Shown: in pieces, positions 1 through 8,873 of the stretch | How the letters are laid out: each line of letters opens with the position of its first letter | Numbering within the stretch: the first letter of the stretch is position 1 | Source of the DNA: an uncultured Polaribacter sp. | GTDB lineage: Bacteria > Bacteroidota > Bacteroidia > Flavobacteriales > Flavobacteriaceae | Length of the DNA stretch: 64,000 nt | Assembly (NCBI RefSeq): GCF_947495205.1 | Contig: NZ_CANLXV010000012.1 | Span: 1-64,000, forward strand | Direction of reading: 5' to 3' | Position numbers and translations under genes: made by a program | The notes under the pieces: generated by a model | What the model saw: the letters and a program-made list of their open reading frames with translations, nothing else | Databases searched by the model: none | Told to the model about the DNA's origin: nothing

Positions 1-54
1 AGCCCAATAGCGCCGATGGTACTGCATTTATGTGGGAGAGTAGGTCGCCGCCTT
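1..54 (+). rRNA. rrf: 5S ribosomal RNA, 3' end (partial)
   Basis: The first ~54 bases match the conserved 3' half of bacterial 5S rRNA, including the GGGAGAGTAGGTCGCCGCC segment. The 5' part lies outside the window. It is followed by a strong terminator, so this is the distal end of an rRNA operon read rightward. The exact 3' end is uncertain by a few bases. Confidence 0.9.
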
Positions 55-64
55 TCTTATTTCT

Positions 65-100
65 AAGTCTCAATTCATCCGAATTGAGACTTTTTTTTTA
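65..100 (+). terminator. Rho-independent terminator of the rRNA operon
   Basis: A perfect 12-bp stem (65-76 with 81-92) closes an ATCC tetraloop and runs into nine T residues, directly after the 5S rRNA. Confidence 0.92.
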
Positions 101-129
101 TCCCTATTTAGAGGGAATACTTCATTTTA

Positions 130-207
130 ATGGATCAAGCCATAAAGTTGTGGGGTTTGATAATAACTTCTTTACTTATGGCATATTTTACATTTAAAGC
201 GTTGTGA
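130..207 (+). CDS. possible 25-residue hydrophobic peptide
   Basis: An ATG-initiated 25-codon ORF reads MDQAIKLWGLIITSLLMAYF plus five residues, a single possible membrane helix. No ribosome binding site or family match is recognised. It lies between the rRNA terminator and a gene fragment, so it may be chance or part of a decayed gene. Confidence 0.15.
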   Translation: MDQAIKLWGLIITSLLMAYFTFKAL

Positions 208-215
208 ATTGATGA

Positions 216-335
216 TTAAAGCACTTCCATTTTTAGAATTAAAGATGCTGGTTTGTGTGATTTGTCTAAAACAGAAAAACCCAATTTTTCATAAAATGCT
301 TTAGAAACCAGAATTTCTTGTACATACAAACTCAT
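216..335 (-). pseudogene. gene fragment, GNAT- or VOC-like (39 codons)
   Basis: A 39-codon ORF on the minus strand contains SKAFYEKLGFSVLD, then a short strand ending LILKMEVL. The FYEKLGF motif is shared by the C-terminal part of GNAT acetyltransferases and the N-terminal part of VOC/glyoxalase proteins. Either way only a small piece of a domain is present. I see no continuation upstream or downstream in any frame, so I treat it as a relic beside the rRNA operon. Confidence 0.35.
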
Positions 336-402
336 TATAAACAACTAACCTTATAATTTTTAAGATTGATGTTTTAAAGTTATGAAAATTTGGGTTAAAG
401 AA

Positions 403-2259
403 TTAATTCTTTAAATAATCTGCATCGGTTAATGTTTTTATAAAAGCTATAATAGTGGCTTTTTCTTTTTTGTTTAAGTTTAAAGAATCTGGGGGCAAGG
501 TTTGGTAAGGTACTTCTAATCCCATTCCTGCACCACCTCCATTATTGTAAAATGCTACGAGTTTGTCTAAAGTTTTGTAGGCACCATTATGCATATAAGG
601 CGCAGTTAATTCAGCATTTCTAACTGTAGATGTTTTAAAGAAACCTCTTCTTTCTTCCACTTCATAAGGATAAAACATTCCTGGATCATCGTCTAAAATA
701 GGATTATTAAAATCATCAGTTTTGGTAACACCCAAATGTTCAAATTCGCTTTCTGAAAATTTTGGAGGTACTAAACCATTAAATACAGGAGGAAAATGGC
801 AAGTAGCACAAGCTGCTTTTCCCATAAATAAATTAAAACCTTGCTTTTCTTCAGTAGTTAGTGTAGTTTCTAAACCTAACATATTTTTATCAAATTTAGA
901 ATTAAAAGGGGCTAAGCTTCTAATGTAGGTTGCTATGGCTAGTCTAATATTTCTACTGGTAACATTACGTTTGTACAATGCATTAAACGCTTTTAAATAC
1001 TCTGGATTTTCTTTAACGCGTTTTTCTAGAGTTTTCATATCTATATGAAACTCATTTTTGTTGTTGGTAACTCCAACAATTTGCCCTTCTAGACCATCGC
1101 CTCTACCGTCATAAAAAAATGTACGTTGATAGCCTGCATAGGTTAATGTTGGCGTATTTCGTTGTAATTTTACACCATTTTTTCCAATGCCTACTGCTAG
1201 ACCATCTGTAAATGCTTTTTTGTTATTATGACAAGTTGCACAACTCATATCACCTTTATTAGATAAAGATGTATCGTTAAATAATTTTTTACCAAGCTTA
1301 ATATACTCCTCATTACTGGCTGGAGATCCTTGAGGTGCAAAATTAGCAAGGTTAAAAAAATCTTTTTGAAATAAATTTTCTGCATAAGGATTCAGCTCAT
1401 GATTTTCTGCCATTGCTACATTCCATTTTTTACACCCTTTTGCTAATAATGATAGTTGTTTATTGGTATGGTTTTTTATGAATGAATACCGATCAAAACT
1501 TTCAAATTCTGAATTTATTAATACATCTTCACTAGCTTTAAATTCTTTTAATAATTGCTGATATTCTTCTGTTTCTCCAAAAGAACTTTCCATATATCTT
1601 AAAATTTCACTTAAAGATTGATACACGTAAGCAGATTCTTCTGTGGAATTTAATTGCATTGGCGAATCAAAACCTGTAATACCTTTGGTAGCAATTGTAA
1701 TAATGGCATCTCTTATCATTTTAAGATAATGCCTATCTTTTTGCTTGTATATCATATGATTGTGCGCCATAAAAGGAACTCTAGAGCGTAAAAAAATAAG
1801 TTGCAATTCTAATTCTTTTCTATTTAAACCTTCATCATCATATAATAATTCTTCTACAACTTGTAAACTTTTAGGTTTTAGTTTTTTAATATCCGTATAA
1901 TCTTCTGCATGAACAATAAGTAAGTTTGGCCCGTTAATGGTTAGGTAATTATTATTGTCAAAGGCTATCATAAATGGTTCTGCAAATTTGTACCATTTTC
2001 TTACCGTTTTAAAAATAGCTTTATTTTCTTCTACAGTTTTTAGTGTGTCTAATTTGTTAATGTTTGTTGCCAAACTATCTAAACTCTGTAAGTAGTAATT
2101 TCTTAAATCTTCTGTAAAAACTGAACCTACTTTTTTGTAAGAAACGTTATTTGCTTTGTTTTCTTTATGGCAAGAAACAGTTATAAACATCAAAAAAAAT
2201 AGAAACAGGAACTCTACTAAAGTCCCTGTTTTATAAGCATTTATTTTCATTTTATACAT
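403..2259 (-). CDS. di-haem cytochrome c peroxidase-like lipoprotein
   Basis: A 618-residue protein of the bacterial di-haem cytochrome c peroxidase/MauG family. The N-terminus is a lipoprotein signal (hydrophobic stretch ending VSCHKEN), predicting a periplasm-facing lipid-anchored enzyme. Residues ~40-290 form a helical domain I do not recognise, absent from the shortest peroxidases. The peroxidase part holds two c-type haem sites, CATCHNNK near residue 340 and CATCHFPP near 487, and ends with MHNGAYKTL and FIKTLT segments typical of the family. It lies 6 bp after the PhoX-like lipoprotein gene and is probably co-transcribed. The usual reaction is reduction of H2O2 with electrons from a small cytochrome or quinol; MauG-like oxidation of a protein partner is the alternative. 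The first two Met codons are close together (MYKM) and either could start. Confidence 0.85.
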   Translation of the reverse strand: MYKMKINAYKTGTLVEFLFLFFLMFITVSCHKENKANNVSYKKVGSVFTEDLRNYYLQSLDSLATNINKLDTLKTVEENKAIFKTVRKWYKFAEPFMIAFDNNNYLTINGPNLLIVHAEDYTDIKKLKPKSLQVVEELLYDDEGLNRKELELQLIFLRSRVPFMAHNHMIYKQKDRHYLKMIRDAIITIATKGITGFDSPMQLNSTEESAYVYQSLSEILRYMESSFGETEEYQQLLKEFKASEDVLINSEFESFDRYSFIKNHTNKQLSLLAKGCKKWNVAMAENHELNPYAENLFQKDFFNLANFAPQGSPASNEEYIKLGKKLFNDTSLSNKGDMSCATCHNNKKAFTDGLAVGIGKNGVKLQRNTPTLTYAGYQRTFFYDGRGDGLEGQIVGVTNNKNEFHIDMKTLEKRVKENPEYLKAFNALYKRNVTSRNIRLAIATYIRSLAPFNSKFDKNMLGLETTLTTEEKQGFNLFMGKAACATCHFPPVFNGLVPPKFSESEFEHLGVTKTDDFNNPILDDDPGMFYPYEVEERRGFFKTSTVRNAELTAPYMHNGAYKTLDKLVAFYNNGGGAGMGLEVPYQTLPPDSLNLNKKEKATIIAFIKTLTDADYLKN

Positions 2260-2265
2260 TTTAAA

Positions 2266-3849
2266 CTATCTAGGTAACCCCGTAATTTTAAATAAGAAAG
2301 AACCTTCAAGATCAGAAAGACCTTCTGCAATTGCAGTAGGATCAAAAAATGCTTGACCATCTGCTCTTATTGCAGTATCAATCTTATCTAGCTCCCAGCC
2401 ATGTACTTGAACACCACATAAGAAAGTTGGTTCAGAAGCACCAGTAACATCCGTAACATCTATCATACCAGTAATTTCCCATTTACCACCTCCACCATAT
2501 TGAGGATTGTTGTCTTCATCACACTCTAAAACTGTAGTTAAATTACCTGTAGCAATTTCATACTTGTATAGTTTTGCCCAACCTTGAATTGCAGGGTTTT
2601 GATCAAAATATCCATTTGGATCTTCTTGAATGTATACAAAGTTTTCTGTAACCAAAATGTTATCTGGACTGTGAAAACCATCTGCTTTACCACCAACTTT
2701 GTCACCATCTAAAATACAAGTTATCTTACAATCTCCTGTTGGATCATTATCGTTTAACTCTACCATATAAATACGACCAAAAGTAGTTCCTCTTTTTGCT
2801 AAATCAGGATTATCTGCTCTGTAACGTCCTGTAACACAGAAAAACAATGCTCTTTCATTATCTGCAGAACCTTTTCTCCAATCAATATCTTCAATTCTTT
2901 GAAAACCGATAACTAAAGAATCTATGGCTTCTTGGTTTAATTCGTCTTTATTTCTTTCTGTCATTTCAATCCACTCAGCATCATAGGTAACACCTTCTGC
3001 CATGCCCATCTCAAATAATTGACCTCCTTGACCTGGTTCAGTTTCAGTAGCATTTTTTCCTTTTAAAACAAATAAATCTCCACCAAATAAATCTCCTCTT
3101 GCACCTACATACATTCCTAGATGACCTTCTGGATATGAGTTGTTGCTATCATCATCACCAATTATAGCTACAGTTCTATTAGGATATGCATTTTTACCAA
3201 CTACAACTGCATTTTCTGTAGACCATTCTCCCATAGCTGCAGATCTTGTAGCAAAAGAAGCTAAACCTGCATCTTTGTAAGGATCTACAACATAAACACC
3301 TTGTGCTCCTGCTCCTTGGCCTACCCATTCGCCACCAGATAAATACATTGGACCAAAACCGTGTTCTTCTTTGGTAATTCCAGAACCAGAACACATTGCA
3401 GTAAACGCTGTTGCAGTTGAGTTTACAATGTAGTCTCCTTCTAAAGGCTGTAAATCAGCATTCATTTTAATTCTTGCAATAGAATAATCTCTTTCTAAGT
3501 TTACGATAAAAGAGTAGGTATCATCTCCATTATCAAATAAAGCACAACCATCTGTAAAAGAACCATAAACAAATGTAGAATCTGAAGGAAGAATGTCTTG
3601 AGAAGTTAGTAGCATATCAACCTTTACAGAAGGGTCAACTAATTTAAACACAGTATTAGGCACTACAGATGCTGCTAAAGGCTGTAATTCTAATGTAGCA
3701 GGAGTAAAATCCTGTCCATCATTTCCATTTGTTCCGTCTACGCCATCAACTCCGTTAACGCCGTCAATACCATCTTCTGCACAACCTACAAACATTGAGC
3801 TTGCTAAGATTGAGAGTGATAGAAAAGTAATTTTGAATAAATTTTTCAT
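2266..3849 (-). CDS. PhoX-like (DUF839-type) lipoprotein with collagen-like linker
   Basis: A 527-residue lipoprotein. The signal peptide ends with a lipobox (MFVGCAEDG, Cys23) and is followed by a Gly-X-Y run (GIDGVNGVDGVDGTNGNDGQ), a short collagen-like spacer. The body resembles the PhoX/DUF839 beta-propeller phosphatase group: an acidic LRIEDI-like strand near residues 315-320 and a SPDNI...FVYIQEDPNG segment near 395-415, which corresponds to the calcium- and substrate-site loop of PhoX. I cannot confirm that every metal ligand is kept, so alkaline phosphatase activity is inference. It is first in a two-gene operon with the di-haem peroxidase. A -7 box lies 34-41 bp upstream of the ATG. 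Confidence 0.6.
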   Translation of the reverse strand: MKNLFKITFLSLSILASSMFVGCAEDGIDGVNGVDGVDGTNGNDGQDFTPATLELQPLAASVVPNTVFKLVDPSVKVDMLLTSQDILPSDSTFVYGSFTDGCALFDNGDDTYSFIVNLERDYSIARIKMNADLQPLEGDYIVNSTATAFTAMCSGSGITKEEHGFGPMYLSGGEWVGQGAGAQGVYVVDPYKDAGLASFATRSAAMGEWSTENAVVVGKNAYPNRTVAIIGDDDSNNSYPEGHLGMYVGARGDLFGGDLFVLKGKNATETEPGQGGQLFEMGMAEGVTYDAEWIEMTERNKDELNQEAIDSLVIGFQRIEDIDWRKGSADNERALFFCVTGRYRADNPDLAKRGTTFGRIYMVELNDNDPTGDCKITCILDGDKVGGKADGFHSPDNILVTENFVYIQEDPNGYFDQNPAIQGWAKLYKYEIATGNLTTVLECDEDNNPQYGGGGKWEITGMIDVTDVTGASEPTFLCGVQVHGWELDKIDTAIRADGQAFFDPTAIAEGLSDLEGSFLFKITGLPR

Positions 3850-3882
3850 TTTTAATTGTATAAGAGTTTTTAATTAGTGCCT

Positions 3883-3890
3883 CAAAAGTA
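3883..3890 (-). promoter_or_regulatory. putative Bacteroidetes -7 promoter box
   Basis: The minus strand reads TACTTTTG, matching TAnnTTTG, about 35 bp before the PhoX-like lipoprotein ATG. No clear TTG -33 element is visible at the usual spacing. Confidence 0.4.
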
Positions 3891-4556
3891 TCTGTAAAAA
3901 ACGCTTACGCTGTTAACTAATTAAAATGATACCGTTACAATTTTGTTGAATTAATGTTATCAAGATTATGAGAAGTTTAATAATTAAAAACAATCTAAAC
4001 TACCTTAAAATCAATTTTTTAAAGTTTAATTTACATTTAAATAAAACGAGTTTCTTAGAAGAAAATAATCGTTACTTTTTTAGAAATGTATTGTTGTTTT
4101 AAAGTAGCCCTAGAAATTATAAGTACTTATAAAAATAAATGTATGAACTATTACACGTTGTTAAAATATTTAAATGGTATTATGAATAGTTTAAGTGCAC
4201 GATTGTTGTGAAGCTATTATATTTGATGGTGTTATAGTGCTTGGAACTTTTGTAGAAGAGCAGTATAATAGCACATTATATAACTTAGTTTTGGGTTGGT
4301 TTTATAGTAAAATGATTGTTTTAGTGTTGGTAATGGCTCTTTTTTATTGTATCCATTTTAAAAAATTATAAAATTTAAATGAAACAAGCAATGTGCTATT
4401 ATATTATTGGTTACAGGGGTTGCTATATAAAACCAACTATGCAGGAAAGCGTGGGTTGATATAAACTACAGAGGCTTATTATTTTTGCGCTAAATTAGGT
4501 TTAGTGTTGGGGATATTGAATCTATTTAAAATCAGAAAAGGAATTCATCTGTTGTT
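3891..4556. other. gene-poor stretch with a possible decayed membrane-protein gene
   Basis: No intact gene is seen. On the plus strand around 4381-4565 one frame reads coding-like with a single internal stop: LLYYWLQGLLYKTNYAGKRG, a TAA, then YYFCAKLGLVLGILNLFKIR. This looks like the end of a hydrophobic protein, but I cannot name a family. The rest is AT-rich with stops in all frames. Confidence 0.3.
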
Positions 4557-4996
4557 TTACCTTTTTTCTAATTCTTTTATTTGATAAGTATTTGTAATAA
4601 ATAAGAATTCTAAAGTATAAAAAAGGTCTTCTGTTGGGTAGTTAAGATTAAATTTACTGTAAACATTAATTGTATTAGATTCGTTAAACCATTTACTAAA
4701 TAATTTATTTCTAGAATATTGTCTTTTATCACTAGAATCACATACATAATGTATTAACGCATCTTTATTATTGTCTAAAAAATCAATGATAATTTGAGAA
4801 ATTGTTGCTTTTATTTTAATATCGTTCGATAACTTTACACCTTCATTAACAACAGGATAAAAGCTTAATATATACAAATCTTTAAAGTAAATATTATTAA
4901 AATCTTGTTTTAAAAGTTCTAAAACATATTTTACACCAGAATCAGTAATAAAAGAAAAAAGAGGATTGCATCCTCTATTAGTTTATATGTATACAT
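4557..4996 (-). pseudogene. DUF6169-like gene broken by a 1-nt frameshift
   Basis: From the ATG at 4996 the frame reads MYTYKLIEDA and then goes wrong. One base earlier in phase, the ORF continues NPLFSFITDSGVKYVLELL and on through LYILSFYPVVNEG, RNKLFSKWFNES and KELEKR to the stop at 4557. Joining the two frames at about 4966-4970 (GATGCAAT, where GATGGCAAT would restore phase) gives ~146 residues. This matches my memory of the small Bacteroidetes family DUF6169, including its FxTDSGVxY signature. Only the part after a TTG at 4877 remains as an unbroken 106-residue ORF. It follows a 38-codon ORF with 13 bp between. A sequencing error is the alternative to true inactivation. No function is known to me. 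Confidence 0.6.
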
Positions 4997-5009
4997 TTAC
5001 TACTAAAGT

Positions 5010-5126
5010 TTAGTTTTCCTTTACTTTAGCCAATACTTTTTTACGACGTTCTTCTTTAAGTTCCATCATTCTTTTTAATGTTGAAACTATTTTTTTAGAA
5101 GGTTTTATGTTAACAGTTTGTATCAT
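5010..5126 (-). CDS. 38-residue basic protein upstream of the DUF6169-like gene
   Basis: ATG-started ORF of 38 codons beginning MIQTVNIKPSKKIVSTLKRM and ending in a very basic helix (KEERRKKVLAKVKEN). The layout, a short strand followed by an amphipathic charged helix, resembles small antitoxin-type DNA-binding peptides, but it is too short for a complete ribbon-helix-helix fold. It sits 13 bp before the DUF6169-like gene on the same strand, suggesting a two-gene unit. Function unknown; the toxin-antitoxin idea rests only on size, charge and arrangement. Confidence 0.5.
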   Translation of the reverse strand: MIQTVNIKPSKKIVSTLKRMMELKEERRKKVLAKVKEN

Positions 5127-5312
5127 AACACTTTTATTTCTTATACAAAAATGTATAATTTCTTTATCTAAAGCAACTATTATACCATTTATTATATTGT
5201 AAACGTTATACTTAACTATATAATTACTTTTATAAATTAGACGGTTATTACTTTGATTAGTTACAAAATATTATTTATTCTTATAAGTGATTTATATAGA
5301 AACATCTATTCT

Positions 5313-8300
5313 CTAATTGTTAGAAGAGAACATTTCAGCCAAATTTTCACCTTGTCTTAATACCCGATCTGCCTCCATTTTTGCTAAATCTGGTGGGTAA
5401 CCATAACGCATTAATATTTTCTTAACCGCTAACCTTAATTTTGCTCTAACATCATCTCTTTTACTCCAATCTACAGTCGCGTTTTTTCTGATTACATCTA
5501 CAATTGTATGAATCAATTCTTTCATTTTATGATCCTCTAAAAAGCTTGTAGAGTCATTTTGTTTTAAAACACTGTAAAATGCATACTCTTCAGTTGTTAA
5601 TCCCAACTCTTCCGATTTAGAATCTTCTAAACGCATTTCTTTAGCGATCTCAGAAAGTTCTGCCAAAACTTGTGCCGAATCTATTTGATTATTGTGGTAG
5701 CGTTTTACAACAGATTCTAACATTTCGGAAAACTTTTTTCCTTGTGCTATATTTTTAGATTTACGAATACTTACTTCATCACTCAATAGCTTTTTCAAAA
5801 GTTCAAAAGCAACGTTCTTTTGTTGCATGTTTTTTACTTCTAATAAAAACTCATCTGAAAGAATACTAACCGAAGGGGTTTCTACCCCTGCTGCTTCAAA
5901 AACATCAATTACGCCATCACTTGAAAGGGCATCATCTACAATTTGCTTGATAGCTGTTTCTACTTCATAGTCCGATTTTACGCCACTTCCCGTAAACTTA
6001 TTTAATCGTGCCTTTACGGCTTGAAAAAATGCAACTCCGTCTTTCAACACTTCAGCTTCTGGACTTGGAATTGACATTGCAAATAACTTTGATAACAACG
6101 TCACTTCTTTTAAAAAGCGGTCTTTTAATTTTTGGTCTGCTAAAATAAAGTTTTGAGCACCTAATAATACTTGCAATTTTTGAGCAGTATCTACTTTAAA
6201 ATATTGCTTAAAGTCAAAACCGTTGAACATTTGCTCTACAATTTCAAACTTCTCTTTCATACCTGCAATCGCTTCTTTAATATCTACAACAGGCGAACCT
6301 TCGCCACCACTTTGTAAATAAGTTGCCATTGCTTTACGTAAGTCTTGACCAATACCTATATAATCTACTACTAAACCGCCTGGTTTGTCTTTATAAACTC
6401 TATTTACTCGTGCAATGGCTTGCATTAAATTGGCTCCTTGCATTTTCTTATCTACATACAGCGTATGCATACTTGGTGCATCAAAACCAGTTAACCACAT
6501 ATCACGAACAATGACTAATTTTAGCGCATCATTTACATCTTTCATTCGTGTAGCTAAGTCCTTTCTTTGGTTTTTGGTGGTATGGTGTGGTTGAAAAATT
6601 TCTGGGTCGTCTGTAGCACTCGTCATGATGACTTTAATGGTTCCCTTGTCTAAATCATCATTATGCCAATCTGGTTTTAAAGCAACAATCTCATTAAATA
6701 GTCTTACACAAATATTTCGTGTCATACCTACAATCATTGCTTTTCCTTCAAATACCGTTTGACGTGCTTCAAAATGGGTAACAATATCCTTTGCAACATC
6801 TTTTAAACGGTCTGGATCGCCTACTATAGCGTCAATAGTTACTGTTTTCTTTTTGGCTTTTTCTAATTGTTCTTCAGTTGCACCTTCAATGCTGTTAATT
6901 TCATCATCTAGCGCTGCCGCTTTTTGTTCATCTAGTTTAATTTTTATTAAACGCGATTCATAACTAATAGGAACGGTTGCCCCATCATCAACGGCTTGTT
7001 TAATGTCATATACATCAATATAATCGCCAAAAACCGCGGGAGTAGATTTATCTTCTTTTTCAATGGGTGTTCCTGTAAAACCAATGTATGATGCATTTGG
7101 CAAGGCATCTCTTAAATACTTTGCGTTTCCATATCTTATTTCTGAACCATCATCAGTTTCTACCACACGACCCGAAAACCCATATTGACTTCTGTGGGCT
7201 TCATCTGCTACAACAACAATATTCGTTCGGTCAGATAAGGTTTCGTACACATTGCCTTCTGCTGGTGCAAATTTTTGAATAGTTGTGAATATTACACCAC
7301 CACCAGAAACTTTTAATAGTTCTTTAATATGTTCTCTGCTATCTGCTTGTACTGGCGTTTGTCTTAATAAGCCAACGCAATTGCCAAAAGTTCCAAATAG
7401 TTGGTCGTCTAAATCATTTCTATCTGTAAGCATTACAATAGTTGGATTTCCCATTTGTGGATGCGTAATAATTTGACCACTATAAAAAACCATTGACAAC
7501 GATTTACCAGAACCTTGCGTGTGCCAAACCACGCCAATCTTACGATTGCCGTTTCCCTCACTTCCGTCTCTCCCAGCGGGAGAGAAACCATCTTTAGCAG
7601 CTTTAATTTTTAATAGTACTTGTTCTATATCATTTTCAACCGTTTCATTTTTAAATCTAATTACGGTATTACCTATCGTTGTTAAGTAAGCTTCTCTCTT
7701 CTTATCTTTACGTTGTTGGGTTTCTGTAAAATGATATGCTCCATCTAATTCAATGATTAATTTTAATTCATTACAATAGAAATCAACGATATAATCTCCT
7801 ATTTGATGTTGTCTTCTAAATTTTAAGTCTAGAACTTGTCTATTTCTTAATATTTCCCAAAGTATTTTTTCTACTGGTGTTCCTTTTTTTCTAAATTCTC
7901 TTGCCGTTTTTACCAAACCCGAAAAACTATAATTACCTCTATAATTAACCGTTTTCTTCTCCCTTTGGGAGAAGTTAGAAGAGGGCAGTTTTGCTGTTGC
8001 CCGTAAGGTTTGGGCTACTGCTTTTTGAACTGCATAATATTGATGATAAGCACCCACTTTTTTGATGTTAACTTGAAAAATGATGCCTGTTTTATCGTCT
8101 TTCTTTTCTTCTTTTTCAAAAACGGTACAATACCTAATCAGCTCAACCAATGTTTTTTTATTGAGCATATATTCAGTCAGCATTTGCAATTCAGTTCTTA
8201 CTTCATTGGCTACTTCTTTGGGTGCTTTCCAAGACAAGTACCTTGAAAATGGTGCGGATACACTTGAGGTACCAGCATCTATACCATCTGAAATCACACA

Positions 8301-8873
8301 AATGGCATTGTAATAAAAAATACTCGGTACTGCTTTTTTGTAATTTTGTATTTGGTCGTAGGCTCTACGTAATGTTGCTTTTTCGCTTGTGGCACTTTTA
8401 AGCTCTATAAACACTAATGGCAAACCGTTTACATAGATTACTACATCAAAACGTTTTTCGTTATTATTCTCTTTAACTACCAATTGATTAACCGCCCAAA
8501 AACTATTATTATCGGGGTTTTCTGCATCTAAGAGTTTTACATTAATTCCTTTTGTTCTTCCCTCTTTAGTATATTCTACAGTAACGCCATTGGTTAATAA
8601 TGTATGGAAACGTTCGTTGTTTTCCATTATATCTTCTGTACCAAGATTAATTACCTTTTGGTAGGCTTCTAAACGAGCTGACTCTGGAAGTGTTGGATTT
8701 AATTTTTTTAGCGAATCTTTAAAATGATTTTCTAATAATACAGAACTAAAACTTTCACGCTGTGGAGTTGAACCAATAGGCGAAATATCTGTGCCGTTAA
8801 AGTAGGTATAGCCTTGACTTACTAATTGGTCTATTAAGGCTAGTTCTATGGTGTTTTCGGAAAGTTTACTCAT
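5313..8873 (-). CDS. hsdR: type I restriction enzyme R subunit (HsdR) with inserted DUF559 domain
   Basis: This 1186-residue motor/nuclease subunit of a type I restriction-modification complex cleaves unmodified DNA after ATP-driven translocation. The N-terminal PD-(D/E)XK nuclease is visible as FDVVIYVNGLPLVFIELKSA (about 143-162). The superfamily 2 helicase has Walker A (VVWHTQGSGKS, ~448-458), a DEAH box (VVVADEAHRSQ), a GFTGTP motif and an ARVNR motif. The C-terminus is the helical region that docks on HsdM. Between LRATA (~293) and GNRKIGVVWHT (~442), where relatives have only a few residues, lies an in-frame DUF559 nuclease domain (see the mobile element entry). That explains the above-average length. 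The start overlaps the rhuM end by 8 bp, and it is last in the six-gene operon. Because the frame is kept, activity may be retained. Confidence 0.95.
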   Translation of the reverse strand: MSKLSENTIELALIDQLVSQGYTYFNGTDISPIGSTPQRESFSSVLLENHFKDSLKKLNPTLPESARLEAYQKVINLGTEDIMENNERFHTLLTNGVTVEYTKEGRTKGINVKLLDAENPDNNSFWAVNQLVVKENNNEKRFDVVIYVNGLPLVFIELKSATSEKATLRRAYDQIQNYKKAVPSIFYYNAICVISDGIDAGTSSVSAPFSRYLSWKAPKEVANEVRTELQMLTEYMLNKKTLVELIRYCTVFEKEEKKDDKTGIIFQVNIKKVGAYHQYYAVQKAVAQTLRATAKLPSSNFSQREKKTVNYRGNYSFSGLVKTAREFRKKGTPVEKILWEILRNRQVLDLKFRRQHQIGDYIVDFYCNELKLIIELDGAYHFTETQQRKDKKREAYLTTIGNTVIRFKNETVENDIEQVLLKIKAAKDGFSPAGRDGSEGNGNRKIGVVWHTQGSGKSLSMVFYSGQIITHPQMGNPTIVMLTDRNDLDDQLFGTFGNCVGLLRQTPVQADSREHIKELLKVSGGGVIFTTIQKFAPAEGNVYETLSDRTNIVVVADEAHRSQYGFSGRVVETDDGSEIRYGNAKYLRDALPNASYIGFTGTPIEKEDKSTPAVFGDYIDVYDIKQAVDDGATVPISYESRLIKIKLDEQKAAALDDEINSIEGATEEQLEKAKKKTVTIDAIVGDPDRLKDVAKDIVTHFEARQTVFEGKAMIVGMTRNICVRLFNEIVALKPDWHNDDLDKGTIKVIMTSATDDPEIFQPHHTTKNQRKDLATRMKDVNDALKLVIVRDMWLTGFDAPSMHTLYVDKKMQGANLMQAIARVNRVYKDKPGGLVVDYIGIGQDLRKAMATYLQSGGEGSPVVDIKEAIAGMKEKFEIVEQMFNGFDFKQYFKVDTAQKLQVLLGAQNFILADQKLKDRFLKEVTLLSKLFAMSIPSPEAEVLKDGVAFFQAVKARLNKFTGSGVKSDYEVETAIKQIVDDALSSDGVIDVFEAAGVETPSVSILSDEFLLEVKNMQQKNVAFELLKKLLSDEVSIRKSKNIAQGKKFSEMLESVVKRYHNNQIDSAQVLAELSEIAKEMRLEDSKSEELGLTTEEYAFYSVLKQNDSTSFLEDHKMKELIHTIVDVIRKNATVDWSKRDDVRAKLRLAVKKILMRYGYPPDLAKMEADRVLRQGENLAEMFSSNN
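7555..7985 (-). mobile_element. DUF559 (Vsr-like endonuclease) element inserted in frame in hsdR
   Basis: Within hsdR residues ~297-440 the protein switches to a DUF559-type domain: WEILRNRQVLDLKFRRQH, then IGDYIVDFYCNELKLIIELD, then GAYHF and IRFKNETVENDIEQVL. The D-F, IIELDG and H positions of this Vsr/MutH-like nuclease fold look intact. At one DNA end (7956-7974) an 8-bp stem CTTCTCCC/GGGAGAAG closes a TTT loop. At the other (7567-7585) TCTCTCCC/GGGAGAGA closes an AGC loop. Outermost are GAGGG (7981-7985) and CCCTC (7555-7559), an inverted pentamer pair. The symmetric ends, the domain's usual occurrence as a stand-alone gene and the host's unbroken frame point to insertion. The boundaries are approximate, and no target duplication can be proved here. 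Confidence 0.75.

Noticed and set aside
4557..4877. 106-residue protein starting at TTG 4877 as an intact gene
   Set aside because: The family-like sequence continues upstream in the same frame without a start and then joins an ATG-led frame one base out of phase, so the intact reading is a remnant of a longer gene.
7555..7985. Intein or homing-endonuclease interpretation of the HsdR insert
   Set aside because: No intein splice-junction residues (Cys/Ser start with HN-C/S/T end) are visible, and the domain is DUF559 rather than LAGLIDADG or HNH.
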